This document shows, piece after piece, positions 52,893-59,861 of a stretch of 64,000 bases of DNA (the stretch's first letter is position 1; every line of letters begins with the position of its first letter). The DNA is from Evansella alkalicola (GTDB taxonomy: Bacteria > Bacillota > Bacilli > Bacillales > Salisediminibacteriaceae), in the NCBI RefSeq assembly GCF_019042735.1, contig NZ_JAHQCR010000017.1, forward strand, positions 128,730-192,729, given 5' to 3'. The notes beneath the pieces were generated by a model that saw only the letters and a program-made list of their open reading frames with translations, was not told where the DNA came from and ran no database searches. The translations under genes and the position numbers were made by a program.

Positions 52893-53078
52893 AGGGTAGA
52901 TTCCTCCTTTTAATCCGTGACCATATTTGTTTGAAGTTGTTCTCAAATTTTCTTCAAACGGTCATAATCTCAACCGCCAACTTTGGACTGTGAGATGACT
53001 AAAAAGAGGAAGTGGTCATGACGAATTTCTATTTTCTTTCACTTTTCCACCTCCATTTGATTAGATTTTTAGATTATA
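52817..53078. promoter_or_regulatory. Control region between capsid and replication blocks
   Basis: 262 bp without a firm gene. Holds the perfect palindrome TCCACAAAGTTGTGGA (52817-52832) and an interrupted inverted repeat TGACC...TTTGAAG / CTTCAAA(C)GGTCA (52918-52964). These look like operator sites for a regulator that I do not find in the element. Confidence 0.4.
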
Positions 53079-53110
53079 AAAAGAGGATTCACCAATGTTG
53101 GTGAATCCTC
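53079..53110 (-). terminator. Terminator after the capsid gene
   Basis: Minus strand GAGGATTCACC pairs with GGTGAATCCTC followed by five T residues. Confidence 0.9.
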
Positions 53111-53122
53111 ATAATAACGGTA

Positions 53123-53980
53123 TTACTCTGTGATTGTGAAACTTGCTGCTGCTTTACGGTTCAATAGTTTCAATCCTAGTTGAGTTTCTAAGTAAATAGA
53201 TTGTTTTGAACCACTTACTGGTTGTTTCGTACCACCAAAACCAATTAATTGTGGTAATTCTAAGTAATCACCATTCACTACGAATAATTTGTTTGCACCT
53301 ACTTTTTCAGATAGTACAAAACGTACTTGTCCATATACAGATGAATACAACTCACTATCAAATCCTAACTCTTTATCCCTTGCCATGAAAACAACATCTT
53401 CAAAATCATTAATTTTCGTTTTCATACTTGCAGGTAGGAATACAGTCATATTGTCATTTGCACCAGCATGGTAAAGTGCTGATAATGTTTCCTCAAATGC
53501 AACTTTATCAAATGTAGAACCAATTAACTTGTGGTCAGTATGAATTTGTTCTAAGATACCACCAGTAGTGTAAATCTTGTTAGAATATCCTTTTGTACCA
53601 TTAATTAATTTGTTCTCAATACGCATTTTGAGTGCTTTACTCTTGTTAGCCACTTCTTTAGCCAATAAATCATTAATTCCTACCGCTTCACTCGCTTGTG
53701 CAGTATTAGATACTGTTGCAGTAGCCGCAAAGATTTCAAGGTAGTTGTCTAGCATTTCTTGGCTATCTTCAACATATGCAGGAGCGTCTCCACCTTCTGT
53801 TTGTGTTACTGCTGATTCTTCATTAATGGATTCCTCAATCCAACTTACCTTTGGAGCAGTAGCCTTAACTCCTTTACCTAATAGGTATGTAGAGAATGGT
53901 GTAATGACTGGTGTAGTTTGAATTAATACATCCTTTAAATCTACTGATTGACCTTCTAAAAATTTATCATGTGTAAACAT
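53123..53980 (-). CDS. Major capsid protein, HK97 fold (SU10/DUF5309-like)
   Basis: 285 residues. An N-terminal arm, then PVITPFSTYLLGKGVKAT, WIEESINEE, a long spine helix SEAVGINDLLAKEVANKSKALKMRIE and the beta region with LYSSVYGQVRFVLSEK, ending KLLNRKAAASFTI. Matches the compact SU10-type capsid family. AAGGGG lies upstream of the ATG. Small size would suit a small capsid, though the T number cannot be read from sequence. Confidence 0.82.
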   Translation of the reverse strand: MFTHDKFLEGQSVDLKDVLIQTTPVITPFSTYLLGKGVKATAPKVSWIEESINEESAVTQTEGGDAPAYVEDSQEMLDNYLEIFAATATVSNTAQASEAVGINDLLAKEVANKSKALKMRIENKLINGTKGYSNKIYTTGGILEQIHTDHKLIGSTFDKVAFEETLSALYHAGANDNMTVFLPASMKTKINDFEDVVFMARDKELGFDSELYSSVYGQVRFVLSEKVGANKLFVVNGDYLELPQLIGFGGTKQPVSGSKQSIYLETQLGLKLLNRKAAASFTITE

Positions 53981-54007
53981 TTAACATTTCCCCTTTTTAA
54001 TTTATTA

Positions 54008-54430
54008 TTATTTTTGGCTAGAAAATAATGCTTTGATCATTCCTAGCGTGTCGCCTTTACCTTTGGCAGTTGAATATTCATCCGTGTTCTTATGATCTGT
54101 TGGCTGATAAGCACTATTGATTTTCATTTCATTAAGAATAGATTGAAACTTTTCAACTTGTGGCTTTAAATCTTCAACTTTTTGGACATTAAAAAAATCA
54201 GCGAACTTATCAAGTCCTACTGATTTCAACTCTAGTTCTATTTCCTTTTGAATTAATTCTTGGTGCTTTGTTTCCAGTGCTTTTTCTTCCTCTGACTTTT
54301 CAACTGGCTTATATTTAATGAGTTCATCCCTTTCAGAAACAATAGGATTTAACTCCTTTTCTTTCCATTCTGTTTTAGCGTTCTGAATGGCTTCGTCTAA
54401 CTGCTCTTGTGTAAATGTCTTATTTTCCAT
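54008..54430 (-). CDS. Capsid scaffolding protein
   Basis: 140 residues, almost fully helical, rich in Glu and Lys, with a long coiled coil (residues about 8-80) and a C-terminal GKGDTLGMIKALFSSQK capsid-binding-like tail. It directly precedes the capsid gene, the usual place for a DUF4355-type scaffold. GGAGG lies before the ATG. Confidence 0.72.
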   Translation of the reverse strand: MENKTFTQEQLDEAIQNAKTEWKEKELNPIVSERDELIKYKPVEKSEEEKALETKHQELIQKEIELELKSVGLDKFADFFNVQKVEDLKPQVEKFQSILNEMKINSAYQPTDHKNTDEYSTAKGKGDTLGMIKALFSSQK

Positions 54431-54441
54431 TTAGATTCCTC

Positions 54442-54720
54442 CTAAACAAATTTTGGTTCGATTTTCCCTCTAGTAATAATTGGTTTATCATTATGCGTTC
54501 CCTTAAATTCAAAGATGATTACTTTTTCATTCTCTGGAACAACATAATCATAAAAATAAACACCAACATGTTCCCTATTGTCAGTGTCTAAGTTAATCTC
54601 TTCAATTTGACCAACCTTCTCATCATAAAATGTTAATACAATATTCTCTGGCTCTACTGCTTGACCATTCAGTGACTTAAAATGACATTTTAACCTTATA
54701 GTATCTCCTACTAGAATCAT
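54442..54720 (-). CDS. Small beta-sandwich structural protein
   Basis: 92 residues, beta-rich: RLKCHFKSLNGQAVEPENIV and EFKGTHNDKPIITRGKIEPKF have the layout of Ig-like phage decoration or tail domains. Overlaps the upstream gene by four bases (ATGA), so translation is coupled. Role inferred from position. Confidence 0.5.
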   Translation of the reverse strand: MILVGDTIRLKCHFKSLNGQAVEPENIVLTFYDEKVGQIEEINLDTDNREHVGVYFYDYVVPENEKVIIFEFKGTHNDKPIITRGKIEPKFV

Positions 54721-55946
54721 TTGATCACCTCCACATAGGAAGGGTTAATTTGCTCTGAAACGTAACTACTATTAGTCGTCACAAAATTGTAAGATGGATT
54801 AGATAGATAATACCCATATCCAATTACAACATCATTTCTCAATGGTGTAACTAAGGAAATTCCGCTAAAAATTGATTCTATGTTAGTGGTTAATCTTTGA
54901 ATTGTTTTAGATTTACGTTCTACCATAGAATGAATTGGGTTTATACATGTAACTACATTGACTTGACCAGTTCTAACACTTCTGGTGGCTTTATCAATGC
55001 TTGTTTGTATTGGAAGTGTAAATGTATTCCCTTTACGTGTAACCCCCCTAGAAACAGTCACATGGAACGCACAATCATTTACAAAACTATTTACCTCTTG
55101 TACCTTATTGAAAGACTTATCTAAATTAGTATGAACATTGGAAACATAGGAGGTAACTCCAATTGTTTCAATCTTAGGTGGTTGCACTACATTAGCAAAT
55201 ACTTGTAATTGTGGATAGTCATTATCAATCTGCCATGTATTAATAAAATCCCAACTGCTGTAAGTAGATTGAGTTTTCATTTGTTGAGTTGTTCTACCTG
55301 TTCCACCTGCTGAAGTAGTTTGACCACTTGTTTCTGTATCCCAAAATGAATTACTTGTATTACCTGTAGATAGTCCAACTAATCCTCCTATGTCTTGATT
55401 TCCTGTAACTAGTCCATGGGAAAAGGAAGAATATATGTTTGAACTTGTTCCTAATAAACGTGCTGCTAAACCACCAACATATCTAGTACCATTTACTGTA
55501 CAAGTAGAATATGAGTTTATAACCGTTCCATTGTAAACCATACTAACCAAACCGCCTATATGATTAGTACCACTTACATAACCAGTAGAGTAACAATTTT
55601 CTACGATTGCCCCACCTATTAAATATCCAAATGGAGATGAATATTGGTCATTACTTTGTAAATTACAATCGACTATTCCTAAATTACTAATTTTCCCTCC
55701 ACTAACTGTTCCAAATAAACCACTCCGAGGACTAGAAGAAGTTAAATTAATAATTTTGTATCCATTTCCATTAAAGTCACCTGTAAAATATGGAACACCT
55801 GCTGAATAAGAGGTAAAATTTCCCCAATTACTCATATCAATATCACGAGTTAATTCATAATTTGCAGAAAGGTTGTTCCTTACATCATGTAAATCTTGTG
55901 GTGTGGATACTAAATAAGGATTACTTTGTGTTCCTGCACCTTGCAT
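54717..55946 (-). CDS. GLUG-repeat beta-helix protein, putative receptor-binding or adhesin protein
   Basis: 409 residues. Residues 1-250 are a GLUG-type right-handed beta helix: GLFG near 76, IGGLV 130-134, VGGLA 157-161, IGGLVG 186-191, each joined by NCYSTGYVSG-like stretches, and SFWDTETSGQTTSAGGTGRT near 200. Such domains occur in bacterial adhesins. The C-terminal 150 residues are Thr/Val-rich. No signal peptide, as expected for a virion protein. The only candidate for a fibre or spike in the element. Confidence 0.7.
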   Translation of the reverse strand: MQGAGTQSNPYLVSTPQDLHDVRNNLSANYELTRDIDMSNWGNFTSYSAGVPYFTGDFNGNGYKIINLTSSSPRSGLFGTVSGGKISNLGIVDCNLQSNDQYSSPFGYLIGGAIVENCYSTGYVSGTNHIGGLVSMVYNGTVINSYSTCTVNGTRYVGGLAARLLGTSSNIYSSFSHGLVTGNQDIGGLVGLSTGNTSNSFWDTETSGQTTSAGGTGRTTQQMKTQSTYSSWDFINTWQIDNDYPQLQVFANVVQPPKIETIGVTSYVSNVHTNLDKSFNKVQEVNSFVNDCAFHVTVSRGVTRKGNTFTLPIQTSIDKATRSVRTGQVNVVTCINPIHSMVERKSKTIQRLTTNIESIFSGISLVTPLRNDVVIGYGYYLSNPSYNFVTTNSSYVSEQINPSYVEVIK

Positions 55947-55956
55947 GGAACATCAC

Positions 55957-56307
55957 CTACACTTTCGGTACTTCAATGGAGTGAATCACTGTTAATTCAT
56001 CATCTTCTGATTCAATGGTGAATGGTGTAAATGATTCTACACTAATTGGATTTCCACCACTTGAAGTTTTGTAAATGGCAGATTGACCAAATGTAGTTTC
56101 TGATGCAATATCACTATCAGAACCTTTTACGACAACTTGTAACTTTAATACTTGATCACCTGTTGAATGTGTCCACTGTACTCTACTATCTGTAGGAGAT
56201 AATCGTACAATAGAGTTTCCCTCATCATTTTGTAACTCAATATACTGCCAATTTGATTCAATGTAAGTTCGTAAATCTGAATAACCTTCTTGTAAAATTT
56301 CAGCCAT
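55957..56307 (-). CDS. Small structural-type protein
   Basis: 116 residues, beta-rich (YSDLRTYIESNWQYIELQNDEG, TDSRVQWTHSTGDQVLKLQ), starting at an ATG that overlaps the stop of the holin-like gene (TAATG). Possibly a tail-completion or head-decoration protein; no family recognised. Confidence 0.5.
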   Translation of the reverse strand: MAEILQEGYSDLRTYIESNWQYIELQNDEGNSIVRLSPTDSRVQWTHSTGDQVLKLQVVVKGSDSDIASETTFGQSAIYKTSSGGNPISVESFTPFTIESEDDELTVIHSIEVPKV

Positions 56308-56525
56308 TATCTAACCTCCTCCTTTAAATTTGCAATTTGAATTTCTAATCGTTCAAGTGATTGAACAATTCGATCCTGTGCTATGTTTTGTTTTTCAATT
56401 TGTTGTACTAACCTTTCTTCACGTTTTTTAGATTCTTCACGGGTATCGTAAAAAAGCCATACAAACAATACTGCAAAGAATCCTTGTGAAAGTATTAACT
56501 CAAATGGAATAGCGGTTATATCCAC
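56307..56525 (-). CDS. BhlA/UviB-type holin-like protein
   Basis: 72 residues: one membrane helix LSQGFFAVLFVWLFYDTREE, then a charged coiled-coil tail. This is the layout of BhlA/UviB holin-like proteins. GTG at 56525 follows GGAGG by eight bases; an earlier GTG overlaps the ribosome site. First gene of the leftward structural operon. No endolysin accompanies it, so lysis may rely on another phage. Confidence 0.68.
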   Translation of the reverse strand: MDITAIPFELILSQGFFAVLFVWLFYDTREESKKREERLVQQIEKQNIAQDRIVQSLERLEIQIANLKEEVR

Positions 56526-56572
56526 TGTCACCACCTCCGATACTTAAATTTCATTTATGTAATTTTAGTTTT

Positions 56573-56608
56573 GAACAAAATAAAAAGAGTGGCAGATGTC
56601 TACCACTC
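56573..56608 (-). terminator. Terminator in front of the structural operon
   Basis: Minus strand GAGTGGTAG pairs with CTGCCACTC (one G-U) around ACAT, followed by TTTTTATTTTG. It reads in the direction of the operon but lies upstream of its first gene, so it would stop transcripts arriving from the repeat region. Confidence 0.75.
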
Positions 56609-56646
56609 ACAAATGGAGGTTAAAAATGAAAGTATTATAAAAATCC

Positions 56647-58045
56647 TTTCGTTTAGTCACCCATGTATTGGGAAACTAAAAGAAAGGTTCTTCTTCATTA
56701 CTAGTCTTTTGCACAGAATTGTAATTATCTTACTCTCCGTTGGGGTTTGGAGTTTTCTGTTTTCGTTCCTTATTTTTCGGTATGTCTCCCTTGTAGGTTA
56801 TTAACTTTTTCAGTAAAAGCCTATTAAATCAACGTTTTCAATTTATTGATCAAACTGGGAACATTGATAAACCTAGTGGTATCAAGGAGTTTTCTATTTC
56901 AAACATTATTTTCTATTTATACACGCTTTTATCAAAAATTTTACATAAATATAGTTTTTTACTTAGGGAATCTATGACCTCGCAAAACGCTACCCCTTCC
57001 CTTGTAGGTTATTAACGATTTTTAGGACTAAATGCCCCAAACTCTTATTTATCAAGGGTTTTAGCGCTTTATTGACGAACACTTGTTTTCACCACTGTCT
57101 CACAAACCCTTATATCAAGGTTTTCGACAATTTTCTAAACCCTTAACATTTCTTGATTTTCTCATACTTTCTCTTTTCCATTTGTATCATTACTAGTACG
57201 TTGCACAGAATGGCTGGAACGTATGGGAGAGTAAGAATAAATGGGCGTTTCTATTTTCCTAAACTCAAAGGGTACTAACTTTTCGTTCCCCCTTCCATAT
57301 ACCCACTTTGAGATCCCTTATGTATCAAGGGTTTAAGGGGTGTTTATCTGCAAATTTTCTCTGTTTTTAAGCATTTTTTGGCTTTTTACTCTCTATCATT
57401 ACTAGTATTTTGCTTGAAAGTTCTGAAATGTTACTCTCCCTTGGGATTAAAGTAGGTTTCATTTTTCTCGCTTCTATCATAACTAGTATTTTACGCAAAA
57501 ACTCGATATAACTACTCTCCGTTAGGATTCAATGGTGTTTCTAAAACTTCACATAATTAAATTTCTCTCCCACATCACTACTAGTGTTTTACACAAAATC
57601 ATTCAATCTATTGTGGGAGTAGTGTTGTAAGTACTTTTCTATTTCAAACATTAACATTATCTATCATTACTAGTAATTTACATAAAATTCCCCTGTCCCT
57701 ACTCTCACTTGAGGTTTGGGATTTTAAAACTTTCTTAACATTTCAACCTTTCCATATGGAGAGTTAAGGAATCCTATTATATCAAGGGTTGTAAGGTCGT
57801 TTTTGCAACAAAAATAGTGTAAAATGGACAATTTTTCTTTCTTCTTCATTACTAGTAATTTACGCAAAAACGTTGAATCACTATTCCCTACTGGGATTGA
57901 ACGGTGTTTCTAAACATGGACATTATGTATTTCCTCCTTGTATTCTCCGTGTAATTTTAGTAGAATATATTAGTTTCTCTACCATAGTAACAGAGAAACT
58001 AAAAATTGTCCTAGTCTTACTCTCCGTTGAGGTTCGGGTATGTTT
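56647..58045. repeat. Interleaved repeat array in the right arm (seven ACTAGT-centred 24-mers plus other motifs)
   Basis: Motif A, consensus TCATTACTAGTATTTTACGC plus AAAA, starts at 56695, 57187, 57396, 57477, 57575, 57664 and 57846. Motif B, near ACTCTCCGTTGGGGTT, follows each A by 15-30 bases (56731, 57432, 57512, 57699, 57881, 58019; inverted at 57226 and 57611). Motif C, (CCCTTAT)ATATCAAGGG, lies at 56879, 57049, 57112, 57322 and 57779 and forms short hairpins in several copies. Hairpins TTTAGT/ACTAAA (56652-56681) and TAGTTTCTCT/AGAGAAACTA (57971-58001) frame the array. No gene found. Confidence 0.75.
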
Positions 58046-58276
58046 CTAAGTGTCCACATTTTGATTTTCTCTATATATTCTCTGTTTTTCTGTTTTATAG
58101 TCTCTTCTGATTGTTTGCCAGCACTCTTTGCAATACATGGTTCGATTGCTAGTTGCTTTAATTAACACCTCACAATTCTCACACTTCTTAGCCTTATTTT
58201 CACCATGATAATAATCATAATAAAAGCCAATAACTGTGAAGTTATCACCCTTACACTTATATAGTAGATAACTCTG
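58046..58276 (-). pseudogene. Zinc-ribbon small gene without a start (remnant)
   Basis: An open frame of 76 codons reads YLLYKCKGDNFTVIG, then KKCENCEVLIKATSNRTMYC and KECWQTIRRDYKTEKQR: two CxxC pairs typical of small phage zinc-ribbon proteins. No ATG, GTG or TTG with a ribosome site precedes the first Cys pair, so it is probably a remnant; an ATT start cannot be excluded. Part of its 5' coding sequence is duplicated at 58333-58380. Confidence 0.5.
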
Positions 58277-58380
58277 TTAATTATTGCAGTTTTTCGGCAC
58301 AATCACATTTTCGACATTGACTTCTAAAACCACCCCTACACTTATATAGTAGGTAACTTGGTTAATTATTGCAGTTTTTC
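58248..58380. repeat. Two 48-bp direct repeats
   Basis: Copies at 58248-58295 and 58333-58380 differ at about five positions and end in TTATTGCAGTTTTTC. On the minus strand both encode SYLLYKC in the same frame, which points to a duplicated gene fragment. Both also carry ACTATATAAG, a possible -10-like sequence. Confidence 0.75.
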
Positions 58381-58468
58381 CTTAAATTGTCGCATTTTCT
58401 CTTCTATAACCTATAGTACTTTGAAACACATGAAAATTTCACTTTTTCGCTAAAACCTCACATTTTAC

Positions 58469-58497
58469 TTGACGATAACGAACAACCCCTTTACAAT
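58469..58497 (+). promoter_or_regulatory. Outward promoter at the right end of the element
   Basis: TTGACG, 17-base spacer, TACAAT. It points through attR towards the terminator at 58643. In the excised circle it would face the left end and int. Confidence 0.65.
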
Positions 58498-58583
58498 AAA
58501 ATTGTAATAAAAATTAGTGTCATGGTTATTGTTTGATTCGTAAATTAATAGCAATAAACCGTTGTATATATGTGTTTGTCAAA

Positions 58584-58630
58584 CTTGACAGGCAAGGGGT
58601 CGTTGGTTCAAATCCAATACGGCTCACCAT
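58584..58630 (+). repeat. attR (47-bp direct repeat, copy 2)
   Basis: Identical copy of 41835-41881, the 3' part of tRNA-Val. Confidence 0.92.
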
Positions 58631-58642
58631 CTAATACATAGT

Positions 58643-58673
58643 AACCACCTTTGTAAATAAAGGTGGTTTTTTT
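58643..58673 (+). terminator. Original chromosomal terminator of tRNA-Val, displaced by the element
   Basis: AACCACCTTT pairs with AAAGGTGGTT followed by T residues, 13 bases after the tRNA 3' copy. It would lie directly behind the tRNA gene in the uninterrupted chromosome. Confidence 0.85.
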
Positions 58674-58802
58674 ATTTCTTTTAATAACTCTTAACTGAAA
58701 TACTAGTTCTCAAAATCTTCAAAATTAACATTACTAGTTTATGGTATGTTAGTAATTGGATATATTTATAAATTAATATATAAGGATCAAGGATGGTGAA
58801 AA

Positions 58803-59720
58803 ATGAAACAAATTACTGTAGAAGACATTGTCAATCAATTTTCATTACAGGTTTTGGCAGGGGCAGAATATCTTCGAAAAGCTATTACGAAGCCACGTGT
58901 ACATCGACCTGGTTTGGAATTTGTAGGGTATTTTGACTTTTTTCCAACCGAACGTGTGCAAGTACTTGGTACTAAAGAAGTAACTTATTTACATAAATTA
59001 AGCCACGAAGAACGTAAAACGAGAATTGGTAACATTGTGCATTATCACCCACCTTGTTTTATCGTTAAGGGAAAAGAAGAAGAGCTGACTTATTTAAAAC
59101 AGCATTGTACATCTGAAGGGATCCCGTTATTAATTACGAAACATGAGCAAAGGACGTCAGAACTTATAGCAAAACTAGAATCATACTTAGCTAATGAACT
59201 AGCACCAGAGTTATCCATTCATGGTGTATGTGTTAATGTATCTGGCATAGGAATTTTATTGCGTGGAAAGTCCGGTGTCGGAAAAAGCGAGACAGCACAT
59301 ACTTTAATTGGACGTGGTCATCGTCTTATTGCAGACGATGTTGTCGTTCTAAAAAAAATTAGCCCTACGACACTGCTAGGTACTCACGATGAAAATACGA
59401 AAGAATTTCTAGCTCTGAGGAGTATTGGATTATTAAATGTAGTCCGTCTTTATGGACAAAAGGCCTTTCAAGAAAAAACACAGATTGTCCTTGATATCAC
59501 ATTGAAGAAGTGGGAGAAGGATGAGCTTAATAATGAGCTTGACCATGAAGCACGCTTTACGGAATATATGGGAGTACAGATTCCTTCCATTGAAATTCAA
59601 GTTCAACCAGGGCGTGATGTTGCAGGTCTAATCGAAGCAGCTGTACAAAATTGGATATTAAAGCAGCAAGGATACAGCGCTGCCGAGGAATTTATGGAGC
59701 GGATCGAAAAAGATTACTAA
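58803..59720 (+). CDS. hprK: HPr kinase/phosphorylase
   Basis: 305-residue bifunctional enzyme that phosphorylates HPr (and Crh) on Ser46, the signal for CcpA-dependent catabolite control. N-terminal domain to about 130, then H140 (SIHGV), the P-loop GKSGVGKS (155-162), IADDVVVLKK, and the C-terminal K3/HPrK signature GVQIPSIEIQVQPGRD. It links to the cre site in front of SR1 in this window. The usual partner lgt does not follow. Confidence 0.96.
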   Translation: MKQITVEDIVNQFSLQVLAGAEYLRKAITKPRVHRPGLEFVGYFDFFPTERVQVLGTKEVTYLHKLSHEERKTRIGNIVHYHPPCFIVKGKEEELTYLKQHCTSEGIPLLITKHEQRTSELIAKLESYLANELAPELSIHGVCVNVSGIGILLRGKSGVGKSETAHTLIGRGHRLIADDVVVLKKISPTTLLGTHDENTKEFLALRSIGLLNVVRLYGQKAFQEKTQIVLDITLKKWEKDELNNELDHEARFTEYMGVQIPSIEIQVQPGRDVAGLIEAAVQNWILKQQGYSAAEEFMERIEKDY

Positions 59721-59861
59721 TCAAGAAAGGGAAAATTCTTTCTTCAATTAACATGCCTTTCTTCAGGTAGCTTTTATATGAAATAAAGTACCTACACATG
59801 GTCAATACTTCTAATTATTGCTATGCTATAATTATGATGTTCCATATGGGAGGTGCTTTTT

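Larger units (their letters stand above)
41835..58630. mobile_element. 16.8-kb tRNA-Val-integrated capsid-encoding element (satellite-like)
   Basis: Bounded by two identical 47-bp repeats: the tRNA 3' part at 41835-41881 and a copy at 58584-58630. An integrase at the left end reads inward; nearly all other genes read left from 56.5 to 43.5 kb. Gene content by transcription order: holin-like, two structural proteins including a GLUG repeat protein, scaffold, capsid, DHH-like, DUF5659-like, primase, two coiled-coil peptides, TerS, TerL, portal, two lipoproteins, two connector-like proteins. No tail, lysin, repressor or helicase gene is visible. A capsid-forming phage-inducible island is the closest known concept; a reduced prophage is the alternative. 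Confidence 0.85.

Noticed and set aside
56571..56804. 77-codon frame on the plus strand at the left end of the repeat array
   Set aside because: Runs through a minus-strand terminator, a hairpin and one motif A copy, and has no ribosome site.
56647..58045. CRISPR array as an explanation of the repeats
   Set aside because: Intervals are irregular (81-492 bp), repeats are imperfect and accompanied by other repeated motifs; no cas genes.
41835..58630. Integrative conjugative element
   Set aside because: No relaxase, coupling protein or type IV secretion gene; the gene set is of phage head and packaging type.
58584..58630. A second complete tRNA-Val gene
   Set aside because: Only the 3' part from the anticodon arm is present; the 5' half is missing.
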